Shown here: piece after piece, positions 48,363 to 60,864 of the stretch
Layout: each line of letters starts with the position of its first letter
How positions within the stretch are numbered: the stretch's first letter is position 1
Assembly (NCBI RefSeq): GCF_037975245.1
Contig: NC_092563.1
Coordinates: 9,971,001-10,035,000, forward strand
Origin: Apostichopus japonicus
Taxonomy: Eukaryota > Echinodermata > Holothuroidea > Aspidochirotida > Stichopodidae
Length of the DNA stretch: 64,000 nucleotides
Direction: 5' to 3'
Notes under the pieces: model-generated
Told to the model about the DNA's origin: nothing
Seen by the model: the letters and a program-made list of their open reading frames with translations, nothing else
The model's database searches: none
Made by a program: the position numbers and the translations under genes

Positions 48363-48398
48363 AAGTGTGTGTGTGTGGGGGGGGGGGGGGGGGGGGGG
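48363..48398 (+). repeat. (GT)n followed by a 22-G homopolymer
   Basis: GTGTGTGTGTGTG runs into 22 consecutive G (48,377-48,398), the longest homopolymer in the window. Confidence 0.95.
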
Positions 48399-49851
48399 CG
48401 AGGGCTCTCTCCTGGAGCAGGGAGAGGACCTCCAGCTGGGGCTCCTTTACCCTAGTTATAAGAGATCATCCCTCACCTCATTTAAACGACCACGGAATTC
48501 ACACTTTGAGTAGATGCTAGTCATCAATATTGGCCCCGAATATGATAAACTTTGGGGCCAATACTGACGACCTACAAAGACTTATTTGTGCAATATTAAT
48601 ATAGAAGGTAACATTAAACGGACCACCATTGTTCATTAAAGGTGACACATCAATCCAGCATGTAACTAATTTAACTGGATTAATTTTACCAAGTCCGTGT
48701 AAATAAATCACGTTAATAACTGATCATTCACGTTAGAAAAAAATTACTATAAGAACTATAATCAAAATTAAAAACCAATAAAGACAAAAAAACTAATGCA
48801 GATATCTTGGAGCTCGCACCTTATTTTCAGTAAATGATGCAAACCAATATTTTCATATTCTAATTACATTCCAAATATGTATAACATAACTACAGGGATG
48901 CAGCCCCACCCCCAGAAAAATGTGTGCTTGCGCCCCTGGGTGACTGCCTATAGTTTGAATGAAAATAACGTTTTGGGCTTCATAATTCAAGTGTTTTATT
49001 CATAAGTTGATGTACCCGTTACAAATACGCACGAAACAATGTATACGTCGGTACATGTCTTGAAAATATAAAATTTGTTGATTCACTGAATTTTCATTCA
49101 CTAAATTTAGTGGAAAATAGACTATAAGATGTTAATGTTAGTGAATGCACTACCTGGTCAAAATGAATAATGGATTTGTTAGGAATGGAATATTTTACGG
49201 GAATACCGTAGTCATTTAATTAACACTTAACAATGTCGTTATTCCTTAAAATTAAGCAGACGACACATAACTGGACTAAGGTAGAGATAGTAATTTAAAA
49301 AAAAAGTCGTTTCATAAGTCTTCAATAATTCACTGTCGGAATTTAAATCTTGCTCTTTCTTTCTTTTCAAGATAGGAACAACTCGTTCGAAAAGCCAGAA
49401 TACACAATGAAAACGTTTGCACTGATATATAAAGTTAAAATATATCAGTTATTTCCGTACCCCACCCCACCCCCATCTCTCACCCCTCCAATTCGGCTAC
49501 GATTGACTTTAGGAAAATATCAGCATAAATGCATTTCTCCACAATATGTTTGTTAATATTGCTGATTTATCGGGGACAAGTTTACATAATAAAGTCCATA
49601 AATTGATCATGCACGACATAAAGAAAACAGCAATTGCTGTTGTTTTGTAATTGTGTTGATGTGTACTTGCTCGTCATGAATAAAGATATGGCTATAGTTA
49701 GTCAAATCTTCTGAAGTACTTGAATGGGTATTGTAAATAAAGGTCAGCTTGGATAGTACGTAATTATGGTTAACTAATTCGTCCCCTCTGTGTCGCGTAC
49801 TGACGAATGTTCCAAAATGATATATTACGGTCCAAATCATTCACTGACGAA

Positions 49852-50348
49852 CAGGGGCGTAGCGAGCGGGGGGGGGGTGTGGGGGGGTGTCACACCCCCC
49901 CAATAATATGGTCGCTGTCGGCAAATTTTGGGTCTGTCGGCAAAAGGAGAAAAGGTGAAGAGAGCGGAAGGGGAAGAAAGAAGGAAAGCTGAATAGAGAA
50001 AAGGAGAACGGGAGCTTCTCCGTGCCAAATTTGACTTAAAATACGCACCAGATTGCATCTAAGGACGTTTCAAAACTAAAAATTTTCCAAAGGGGAGGGG
50101 TAGACCCCCTACCCTTAGACCCCTCCCCCATTTCAGTCACCACTTCCAGATCCGTCGGCAAATCAAATTTGACTTAAAATATGCACCAGATTGCATCTAA
50201 AGACGTTTCAAAACTAAAAATTTTCCAAAGGGGAGGGGGACACCCCCTCCCCTTAGACCCCTCCCCCATTTCAGTCACCACTTCCCGATCCGTCGGCAAA
50301 TCAAATTCTCCACACCCCCCCAACAAAAAAACCTTCGCTACGCCCCTG
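49852..50348. mobile_element. hAT-like MITE, copy 1 (497 bp, two internal repeats)
   Basis: Starts CAGGGGCGTAGCGAGCGGGG and ends TTCGCTACGCCCCTG; the outer TIR is about 13-14 bp. Exact 8-bp target duplication CTGACGAA (49,844-49,851; 50,349-50,356). The inside has two tandem units of about 138 bp beginning AAATTTGACTTAAAATA and ending CCAGATCCGTCGGCAAATC or similar, each with AGGGGAGGGG and its C-rich counterpart. No transposase. Confidence 0.92.
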
Positions 50349-51781
50349 CTGACGAATGTTCTGAATGTTCGATCACAAATAATATCTTTTAAGCAGTCTC
50401 CTAGATTTTAGTTACACACAACAAAATGATATTTCATGGCAGTTTAATGTAAAGGATGTAGAACAATATTAAGGGCATATAGATGTTTAAAAAAAATCAT
50501 CACTAGTTATACAAAATATGATAATATGCAAAGTCGTCAGTACGCGAAACAAGGGACGAATTATTGCTAATTAAGACATAATTTCGAAAATGACATATGT
50601 TTGGCAAATATTCCTATGTAGTATAACGAAGTAGTACGTGAAACTTAACACAGACTTGTTTATGACGTCACATGCCCTTATACGATTATTATGCATCTTT
50701 CAACTCGGTGGTCTAAAAGATTATAGTCAATAACATTTCTTAGAAATGAATTCGAGTCGAAGATTTATCCGTGTCCTCCTCTAATTCGAAATACTACATC
50801 ATCGGTAGGAATTCATGGCACGCGATTTCAGAGTTTTCGGACATGTTTCTGTGTGTGTCTTTGTATAGCCTATACTATACGGAAAATATGCTGAATATTG
50901 TGTATTTGTTTGTATTAAATGTCAGCGAACGTCACCAGCACGCAATTAAGTTAAGAAAGGAATCAAAAGAGCTATATATATTCATAAGATATATTTCAAT
51001 AATTCACTCGCAATCAAAATTACCTCCTTTTTATTAAATTCAATACAGGATAATTAACTGATATTCAATGCTAAAAATGAAACCTTCAATCTTAATAGTG
51101 AATAAATATTTCGTCACATTTCTCAATGGCTTAGATCAGGAATTGTTCCATTTTAAAAATCAAGCAATTGTTGTTTTTTTATAGCGCGGCATAAGTCATA
51201 CGCCCATGTCATTCAATACTGTATTGTTAAAACTGTTGCTAACACAGCATAAGTTCTATGGTCGTGTCATAGTTAATTTTGGAGCGTTTGTCATCGGCAC
51301 CGTTCGCGGTGACTCATTCTTTCTTTGTGTTTAGCTCCCACTAATTGTTTTGCTAGATGTCTTCCTAACACAGAAGTATTGTTATGTTTCCCCTTTCTAA
51401 GTCCCCCGCCATTTAACCTCTCTCTCATCTGTGTGAGTTAACCAACATAGTCTTTCTTGAAGTCACCTACCGATGTCAAGTATATCCATTGTGAATTTAA
51501 TATCGGCTCATTTGTAGGCATAGTTGGCAGTAAAAGTCATCAATTACTCCAGCATGTATAACACCTTTGTTGTAATAAGATAGCCCACTGATCAAGTGAT
51601 CAATAGAGGAACAGACAAAAACGTTCAGGCTTATATAAAAACATGTTACGAATTTTATAATATAATATAATTTTTGAAAAACAATGTATACAAATCATAA
51701 TATACATACATATATGCATGCGATAATTTATACAGACATAGCTACACACCCATATATATATACACAAACATATATATAGGC

Positions 51782-51917
<136 letters not shown>

Positions 51918-52777
51918 TTGGTTAAACAATGTTTCATTCAAGATGTGTAAATCGTATATTTTCGGGAGGCGAATAAAAGAAAAACGATTTAATATAATTT
52001 CTATTAACGCAACTTAATTTTATGTAAACTACCCTTTCTGTTTTCAAGATCACCATTATCTTGTAAATGATACATCTCACGTAGACGACCACAGTTCTAC
52101 CTATAGCTTTCCCTAACAGTCCCATACATGTGTCAGTCAGCGGATGTTAGTGCATTTGTGTATTTTGATTAACTCCGCCAGCATGTCATCTGAGCTCCCT
52201 CTCTCACAGCAGTAAAGGCATCTCCTCCAACGAAGGTTGTTGGCCAAATATGGTGATGCCATATTGGGAAGGCTACCTGCGTGTGTGTGTATGTGCGTGC
52301 AGCAGCATATACGATATAGAGGGAAGACAGTGGTACTTATACAGGAAAACGGCGAACAAACGTTCTAACGGGGTAGTTAACGTGGTTTACTATACAGTCA
52401 CTATGGCGATTGGAATGCTGTGCCTGATATCAAAACAGAGTTTGAAATGTAGGATTCTAAATGGTATGAAAAAGGGCAAGAGAGTAAAACGGTTTGGACG
52501 TAAGTAGAGGTGAATCAACCAGGGAGTTGTTCCTGAATCAACGATAAATTGTTTAGACCTTGTGTTTATGGGATAACATTCTTTAAATGTGGAAATACTG
52601 GATAACTATATAATAGGAAAAACGTTACGGACGAAGCTTGCGAAGCTCATATATGATCAGATATGGACTTTTGTGTTGATGTGAACCACGTTCAGAGATA
52701 CATCATAGAATCTTGCATAGATATTTAAAATAAGAGTTATGAAATAATTTTACGAAAAGCAACTCCATGGCTGCTTT

Positions 52778-53413
52778 CAGGGGCGTAGCGAGCGGGGGGG
52801 TGTGGGGGGGGTGTCACACCCCCCCAATAATTTGGTCGCTGTCGGCAAATTTTGGGTCTGTCGGCAAAAGGAGAAAAGGTGAAGAGAGCGGAAGGGGAAG
52901 AAAGAAGGAAAGCTGAATAGAGAAAAGGGGAACGGGAGCTACTTCCGTGCCAAATTTGACTTAAAATATGCACCAGATTGCATCTAAGGACGTTTCAAAA
53001 CTAAAAATTTTCCAAAGGGGGAGGGTTAGACCCCCTACCCTTAGACCCCTCCCCCATTTCAGTCACCACTTCCAGATCCGTCGGCAATCAAATTTGACTT
53101 AAAATATGCACCAGATTGCATCTAAGGACGTTTCAAAACTAAAAATTTTCCAAAGGGGAGGGGGACACCCCCTCCCCTTACACCCCTCCCCCATTTCAGT
53201 CACCACTTCCAGATCCGACGGCAAATCAAATTTGACTTAAAAAATATGCACCAGATTGCATCTAAGGACGTTTCAAAACTAAAAATTTTCCAAAGGGGAG
53301 GGAGACACCCCTCCCCCTTAGACCCCTCCCCCATTTCAGTCACCACTTCCAGATCCGTCGGCAAATCAAATTCTTCACACCCCCCCAACAAAAACCCCTT
53401 TGCTACGCCCCTG
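52778..53413. mobile_element. hAT-like MITE, copy 2 (636 bp, three internal repeats)
   Basis: Same family as the element at 49,852: starts CAGGGGCGTAGCGAGCGGGG, ends TTGCTACGCCCCTG. Exact 8-bp duplication GCTGCTTT (52,770-52,777; 53,414-53,421). It has three of the roughly 138-bp internal units (starting near 52,952, 53,090 and 53,228), one more than copy 1, which explains the 139-bp length difference. Confidence 0.92.
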
Positions 53414-56052
53414 GCTGCTTTAGATTATGTTAAGTGCTTATTACGACATATTCAAACTTCTCAATCGGAACAGTGATAACCAAATACTTAATAACATTAA
53501 TTTAATGAAATTCTACGATTTCTATACAATTTCCTACCCTTGAAGAGGAAAACAGTCCCTCAATAATTATCTATAACGTCTTACTACCATGAGACATGCT
53601 GTAAAATAAATTTTGATTCTCTTCTCGAAACACATCAGAGCTACAAAAAAAGAAGAAGGATTTTCAAAGGTCCTCATTCATAGATTGATTTGCCAATCAT
53701 CTTGAAAAATTAATTAGTATTCCAGTTTTGTGAAGCAGTTTTGAAGGCTCGGAAATTTGTGTATCATAATATACTATGATCAATGTGTAAAAACAATAAA
53801 ACACTGCTAGACATCTTTGCACAGTTTGTATAGCAATTTGACCATTTTGCATAGTAGTTTAAGATGCAACACTGAATAAATTATTTCCTGTCGTGTATAT
53901 GTGAGAAAGTATAGACCTGTTTAAGACGAAATTATATCATCTTATCCTTATAAAAGGAAGACGTGTGTATTAGTACTTGGTTCTTTATACACATTTAAGG
54001 AGTGCCTATAAAGATGCGAATGTTCAAGGACATCTTTACGATACACTTTACCTTACACAATCAACTTATCATGTCTTATCAGGACTTCAAGTTCAGATGA
54101 ATTGTACCAGTTATGTTTACGTATTTTGCGTCTTTGCCAGTCAGTCAATCTAAAGACCTCGATAAACATAATATTCCATGTATTGAGTTAGATATTATAT
54201 GACATACTATAACCAGGGACTTTGCTCTCCTAATCACCATCTACTCTGCACGTCCCATCACGTTAATGTGCAGCAGCCGTCTATACTCTTCCCCCATATC
54301 ATATAATCCACTTGCTTCTACCGCGCTCCTGTGCCCATATAAGGCCAAATGATTGCGAGCACTGTGTCTGTGTGTGTGTGCTATCATCATTCTTCCAGTA
54401 CCTTCGCTCGCAAAGTCGTGCGGTGAGCCTACCAAGTTAGCGATGTTGCTAACACAACAGTCACGATGTCTCAATTAAATTAGCCTGCTTCGAGCCAGAC
54501 TTGTCTTTCTTGTTCACGAAATCCCGGGGGCTAGATAGGAATTCCTCTTCTTCCTATGGGAAGATATATCTACTTTAGATAACAACGGAGTTAGCAGCAA
54601 GGTTGACTGTTTGTGTCTAGGCAAAGGTCTTAACCTGTTGAGTTTTCTTATCTTGGTTAAGTCTGTCAGTACCATTGTGGATATAGGCCTGTGATATCAT
54701 CAGTCTCGAAAATACTGTAGGGAAAGGAAGAATTGTCATAGGATATATTGATACAGTGAAGAAACGATGCAATTTAAATGTGAATATATTATTAGAAGTT
54801 AAGATGCCAATGCTTTTTAAAATATTATTCTACAACCTCTGTTTCCCCCCCCCCCCCCACCCTCGAAAACATGTTACTTAATGCTCGTGACATGTCCTTA
54901 TAGTTAAGCAAAATATATATTAAAATTTAAAGACTAAAAAGCTAAAAAGTCGCATGATCATGTTTTAAGTTCACATCCCATTGATCCGTAGTAGTTTTTG
55001 ACTTTTTCATTCCTCGAAATTCCTATAAACATTTGAAATGTTGCTGAAACACCGAATTCACTCAATAGTTTATTTGGACATTTGGTTACCCTTACATGTC
55101 TTTACCACCCTACCTTACTTGTATTGCAACATACTTAATACCACACTAATCCTAAAGTTGATATTAAGTATTCGAATTTATGACATAAAATGTTGCAATT
55201 TCATGGAATAAGTCGAAATAGCCATATCATCATTGTGGACATTAAGTGGATGTTTGATATGAAAAGTAAACATTTGAAACAAAAAGTGATAATTATAATA
55301 TAAAAAAACTGAAATTTTGAGGAACGAGTTGGAATTTTGAGCTGGCATAGTCGAAATTACCAGCAAAAAGTCAAATGTTGGAGAATATAGACAAAAATTT
55401 GAAATAAAATAGTCGAAATCTTGAGATAAACATTTTTCAATTGTTTTTTTTTTTGTACGAAAGAATTCACGAAAATTAGAATTGCGTCATTACAGGTTGA
55501 ACGAGATTGAAAAAAATGAGGAAGAAGAAAAAAACGAAATTTTGAGATACATTAGTCGAATATTTACTATAAAATGTTGAAAGTTTTGTACCATCTGCAA
55601 GAGCCATCGAAACATCAACAATATTGATATTAGTTGGGTGAATTAACCTCCGGGTATTTCCCCTCTGCCCCACTTTTTGGAAGCTACCTATCTACGCCAC
55701 TGTCATTTGTCCCCCCCCCCCCCACCCCACATACACAAATAAATACGTCAAAATGGGCTCCACCCTCCCAGTTATTATGAGCTTGTAGAAGGTTCGGTAG
55801 AAGCAAAAACGGAAAAGGAAATCATACAGTTTTACACAAAAATGGACTGTATTTTTATGTACACGTAATTGTTGTTGTCTAAAACGGAAACTTAAGAAAA
55901 CAGATATGTGATGGATGAATTATTTCCCAGAACACTGTAGCGGCTTTTATATATTCTAAGGCACTATCTTTGAAGATCTATTCCGTGCTTTAAAACAATT
56001 TTTCAAGGCTTGTAGAAAGTTTAAATATGTTTAGGTTTATCTATATTTTATG

Positions 56053-56231
<179 letters not shown>

Positions 56232-56350
56232 TCTGTACAAACAATCGGACCACCCAAAAAATTAAGAAGCATTTAGCGTTTACTGAATTGCAAAATAACA
56301 AGAAATAAATAATTAAATCCCTCTAAAGACCTCAATGATAGGAAGCAGGA

Positions 56351-57219
56351 CACTTCGCCCAACAACCATTTCGCCCAACTGCCATTTCGCCCAACCTTAC
56401 CACTTCGCCCAACCAGCCTGGTCATTTCGCCCAACCAGCCTGGTCATTTCGCCCAACCAGCCTGGTCATTTCGCCCAACCAGCCTGGTCATTTCGCCCAA
56501 CCAGTCTGGTCATTTCGCCCAACCTTGATTAAATATGATATTACAAAAGTAAACGTTAGGGAATTGTTAACGTTACGGGATACGAACAGAGTATTAAGAA
56601 ACTTGAAGTCGTGGTTAAATTGATTACATAAGTATGTGATTACATATGTGGTTACATTGATAAAGTGGTTACATTTATTAAATATAGTAATTCAATAAAA
56701 CGGACGGGTTTTATATATTTTTCTCAATTTAATAAGGAAACGTTCGGGAATTGTTAGTCAGTAGGATGGATCAGTGTTTTAGGGGTTAGGTTTGATAGGT
56801 TTTCATGAAGACTGATTCCCCTGTGTTTGTATAATAATATAACTTCCATTGTATGCGTAAACGCCTAAAGTAGTGTAATCCTCCCATTATACCCGAAATA
56901 ACTGCTCAGACTCCGATCGATATCGAGCGGACCTCACTTTTTTATTTACCTATTACGAAGTAACCTAACCCAAAATAAATCAAATTGAACTAGTGGAAGA
57001 GAAAAAGTAATATTATTCTGACTGAATATTAGTAAAAATAAGGTTGGGCGAAATGACCAACACGGTTGGGCGAAATGACCATGCTGGTTGGGCGAAATGA
57101 CTATGATGGTTGGGCGAAATGACCATGCTGGTTGGGCGAAATGACCAGGCTGGTTGGGCGAAACGACCAGGCTGGTTGGGCGAAATGGCAGTTGGGCGAA
57201 ATGGTTGTTGGGCGAAGTG
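56351..57219. mobile_element. Foldback element with 22-bp tandem arms (869 bp)
   Basis: The first 46 bp (starting CACTTCGCCCAACAACC) are repeated as an exact inverse complement at the other end. Each arm (56,351-56,527; 57,041-57,219) continues as an array of 22-bp units, core CATTTCGCCCAACCAGCCTG, inverted with respect to each other. The 510 bp between arms is AT-rich and unique, with no open frame of note. No target duplication is clear. In frame the arms read as HFAQPAWSFRPTSLV-type repeats, an artefact. Confidence 0.88.
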
Positions 57220-57517
57220 ACTAGAAAGCCAATGATATACCAAGGCAGTGAATGTCGCCAAAGTTGAAGTTAGGTTTGGTTTATGAGGAGAGGAGGGCCC
57301 GAGGGAACAGCATGTGAAACAAACGATGTAGTGGTTTTTGGCTTTTCGTTTGGCTTATAAGCAACGTGAAATGCTTCTGATCATAAGCGCCAGGTATGTC
57401 ACGCCCTCCTCCAAATAGCCGATGATCCTGTTATTGTTCTTTACATATCACCTCAGTTATTAAGAATTACTTAATGTCCCAATCTTTTGATATTCTTCTG
57501 TTTGTTTTCTCTTGCAG

Positions 57518-58349
57518 ACACAGACCGGAATGAGCCAAGTCCTTTAAATCTTCAAAAATGTTTGAAATCGAGCAGTGAATTAGCCCCGAGGGTATTTCAG
57601 TTTCATTCGATGCAAATTCCTCGCAATAAGGAAACCGACTGGCATGGAACTACATCACAGGCATCTGATCAAATCGATGAAATTTCACCAGAGAATCTGT
57701 CCAGTACATTACCCGTAATAGCACCGTCTGCCTCTACTTTCCCTAATCAAGGCCTGTTTTATGTCGCGACGGACAGCGGCCTCATTCTTGTTCCAAGTTT
57801 TGCTACAGCGCCATCAATAAATGGCGGCCGCTACTCAGTTGAAGTTTCTCAGCTTACTGACCAACATGGACAGTTTTTGTTTCCATTGGATCCAAAATCA
57901 ATCGCTGTTACATCTACTGATCATGAGACACAGAATGCTAAACAGAAAAAACAATCGAAAGATTCGTATCAAATGACCTCACTGAGTGCATATCTGCATA
58001 ACAATGATTTATCTAAAGAAATTACAAATAGTGGCCACGTGATGCCCGACTCGCCTCAGGAAGTCCCACTGAATCTGTCCATGTCCACAAATACACAGCG
58101 TTCCCGTCAATCCAACGGGTCTTCAGATCTTAAGGAAGTTCTCAATGTGCCTTCACCACGAACATCTAATCCTCAAGCCCAGACTCTACACGGTTACGAA
58201 TGCACCGAATGTGGTAAAACGTACAGTACATCAAGTAACTTAGCACGCCACAGACAAACACATCGCAGCGTCAATGACCAGAAAGCGAGGAAATGTCCTC
58301 ACTGTGACAAGGTTTACGTGTCGATGCCAGCACTCAGTATGCATATCAG
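57518..58349 (+). CDS. scrt: scratch, coding exon 2
   Basis: Encodes residues 35-312 of a 401-residue protein. Residues 35-255 are low in known motifs apart from VPLNLSM at 217-223, whose PLNLS resembles the P-x-(D/N)-L-S docking motif for the CtBP corepressor. ZF1 is residues 263-283 (YECTECGKTYSTSSNLARHRQTH) and most of ZF2 is 294-312 (KCPHCDKVYVSMPALSMH). Both follow vertebrate Scratch almost residue for residue (CSECGKTYATSSNLSRHKQTHRS; CGKVYVSMPAMAMH), and the HRS-x5-ARKCP linker between them is a Scratch signature. Acceptor CTCTTGCAG/AC, donor ATCAG/GTAAGA (phase 2, splitting an Arg codon in finger 2). Confidence 0.96.
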
Positions 58350-58383
58350 GTAAGATCGCTTATTCATGTCCCAAACATTAACA

Positions 58384-58645
58384 CAATAATGAAACGTGAT
58401 ACCTTGTTATCTTTATCTGGACCTGAGATGTCCATCGCTGTATCGTTTGTACAATGTGCTGTGGGTATTGACCGCAGCTATATGTACTGACTGTACACTA
58501 GTGTCTAATTACCGAAAGTAGCAAGCTGTGTGCGTATTTCCTGGGATCGATGGTAGTGTCTAACACTCCTGTAACACCTCATTCGAAACTAGGTCAGATT
58601 ACCGGCATTAGACGTTTATTTTTGCGCGAGTCTTCACACCCTTTA
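58384..58645 (-). repeat. Dispersed repeat family A, copy 2 (intact)
   Basis: Inverse complement of 36,780-37,841 without its 788-bp insertion, about 262 bp. It starts 35 bp after the scratch exon 2 donor. It serves as the empty-site reference that proves the insertion at 36,844. Confidence 0.87.
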
Positions 58646-59714
58646 ATGTGTTAAGCCAATTACCCCTCCCACATGATACCAATAAATCAAGTATTGTTTA
58701 AAATCACCGGAGTACGGCTGAAGGGGGGGGGGGGCTACTCCCACTGATAATAAACGTGTCCATACTGAATGCAACATGAATGTAGACAGCTTCTCTAGTA
58801 AGTAATGAAGGACAACTTCAAGCTTTAAAACATTTGAAACATTCGGTATCTACAAAGCAAAGGTTTGTTTATGTTTGTACTGTCATTTGTGATAACGGTA
58901 GCAAATGTCTCATATAGTAGCTTACACTTACTTATTGTTCGAATATAGCGCTCCTCAGCTTCTCTTTGTGGATCAGAAGAAAGATATAGCTATCGGAAAT
59001 AGTCTTAGTTTCTCAAATTGTCTGCTTACAAAGTAAGTTGCATATTAAGAATATGTTGTTCTGATGCACATACCAAAGCTAACCCAACAGAGGGCGCTCA
59101 TCGGGAATAGCTAATTTTTAAATTTTTTTTATAAAGCAAATGCCACACAACTTGTACACAACAATATTCACATCAATATGGTTTTGGCGAAGCGTATTAA
59201 TAAGTGCAAAGGTTTCTAAGTAACTTAAAATTGGTGTATTTGTAGTTTTCTATTGATTACTTTTTAGTAATTGGGTGTGTCTGAACAATCCAAGTTGTAT
59301 AAGGGTTATCCTTTTTGTATGGGCTAAAGTTGCAAACCAAAATGTGGTACTCATGGGGAAGGAAAACGAGCCTACTCGCCGCAACTACACTACATAAATC
59401 AATTTTCATTATGATGGTTTTGCCTACATTGTCTGTGTCGTAGTCTTGTAAATCACTACTCGGGTGAAGCTTCACTATTGGAGAAAAGTTTCGTGATTAG
59501 TTCACGATGACGTCATCAAAGATGTGGTTCAGAGTATTACATCACACAGGGTCTAACTACTTGCATAGACGTTTGAATCACAAACAACATGCTACTTGCT
59601 TACCCTGCAGGTGTTTCAGTAGAAGAGAAAGATAGTGTACATAATAGTTGTTGATATCATTACAACCTAACGGCTGATATCATATCTCGTAGTATATACT
59701 CAACACAGCAATAT

Positions 59715-60345
59715 ATGACACAGTGATAACACAGGGTATAGGCATGTTATCACAGGATATAGGCATGATAACACAGGGCAAAGGCATGACAATCACAGGG
59801 TATTGGCATGATAACACAGGGCATAGGCAAGATGACACAGTGGATAGGCATGATAACACAGGGCATAGGCAAGATGACACTGCATATGCATGATTACACA
59901 GTCTATAGGCATGATAACACAGTGTATAGGCATGATAACACAGGGCATATGGATGATAGCACAGGGCACAGTGTATAGGCATGATAACACAGGGCATAGG
60001 CAAGATGACACAGTGGATAGGCATGATAACACAGGGCATAGGCAAGATGACACTGCATATGCATGATTACACAGTCTATAGGCATGATAACACAGTGTAT
60101 AGGCATGATCACACAGTGTATAGGCATGATAACACAGGCCATATGGATGATAACACAGTGTATAGGCATGATAACACATTGCATAGGCATGATAACACTG
60201 TGTATATGCATGGTAACACAGGGCATAGGCATGACAATCACAGGGCATAGGCAAGATGACACCTGTAGGGTATAGGCATGATTACACAGGGCATAGGCAT
60301 GATAGCACAGTGTATAGGCATAATAACACAGGGTACTATAGTAGT
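59715..60345 (+). repeat. 21-bp minisatellite in scratch intron 2
   Basis: About 28-30 tandem units of ATAGGCATGATAACACAG(G/T)(G/T) and variants (GGCAAGATGACACAG, GGCATGACAATCACAGG). A block of about 150-200 bp is duplicated within it (compare 59,836-59,960 with 59,990-60,110). It ends about 250 bp before exon 3. Periodic Tyr/His/Cys frames on the minus strand are artefacts. Confidence 0.92.
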
Positions 60346-60593
60346 TGCACTTACCAGTGACAATGAACAATTATAGCTAAACGTAATGCACGACCGAAAA
60401 TTTATGAATCGAAAAAACATCTTTTTATGTTGTTGTTTTGGGGTTTTCTTGAGAAGAGGGGGGGGGGGGCGGGTTGGTATTTGTTTTCGTTTTTACAGTC
60501 TTGAACCACCACTACTAGTTAGACGAACCGTCAGTGTGGGTGCCCTTAACTTCTAGTTCTTATCAATTATATTTCATATCGATTTCATTTCAG

Positions 60594-60864
60594 AACTCAC
60601 AAGCTGGGATGCAAGTGCCACATTTGCGGTAAGTGCTTTAGTAGACCGTGGCTGCTGCAAGGACACATACGGACACATACGGGGGAGAAACCGTTCACTT
60701 GTCCACAGTGTGGTAAGGCCTTCGCTGACAAGTCGAATTTGAGGGCGCACATCCAAACCCACTCTACAGTCAAACCTTTCGTATGTCAGAAGTGTAAGAA
60801 AGCATTTGCATTGAAGAGTTACTTATACAAGCACGTGGAATCTGCGTGTTACAGGGACACGTGA
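60594..60864 (+). CDS. scrt: scratch, terminal coding exon 3
   Basis: Encodes residues 312-401 and ends at TGA. It completes ZF2 and adds ZF3 (320-340, [18 protein letters not shown]), ZF4 (348-368, [18 protein letters not shown]) and ZF5 (376-397, [19 protein letters not shown], a C-C-H-C finger). FALKSYL and the ending ESAC are diagnostic of Scratch rather than Snail (FSRMSLL, SGC). Scratch proteins are neural transcriptional repressors that bind E-box sites and promote or maintain neuronal fate. The protein stops four residues after the last Cys (YRDT), as in vertebrates. Total length 401, longer than the vertebrate proteins because of the middle region. Very confident. Confidence 0.97.

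Larger units (their letters stand above)
58350..60593 (+). other. scratch intron 2 (2.2 kb)
   Basis: GTAAGA...TTTCATTTCAG, phase 2, interrupting zinc finger 2. It contains repeat A in inverted orientation (58,384-58,645), a G-run near 58,724-58,734, the 21-bp minisatellite (59,715-60,345) and another G-run near 60,459-60,469. No exon is supported. Confidence 0.87.

Noticed and set aside
48893-48940. Short element from CAGGGATGCAGCC to GCGCCCCTG
   Set aside because: Ends match imperfectly and no target duplication exists; at best a decayed remnant.
54241-54474. 77-codon minus-strand open frame
   Set aside because: Lies in scratch intron 1, no family resemblance, no good splice sites; probably chance despite ordinary amino-acid composition.
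57013-57261. HFAQPAWSFRPTS-like repeated peptide
   Set aside because: Produced by the 22-bp arms of the foldback element; both arms give it in opposite orientation.
59680-60370. Overlapping 120-155 codon frames rich in Cys, His, Tyr and Met
   Set aside because: Period of 7 residues equals the 21-bp minisatellite. Three frames are open at once, and it lies within a scratch intron.
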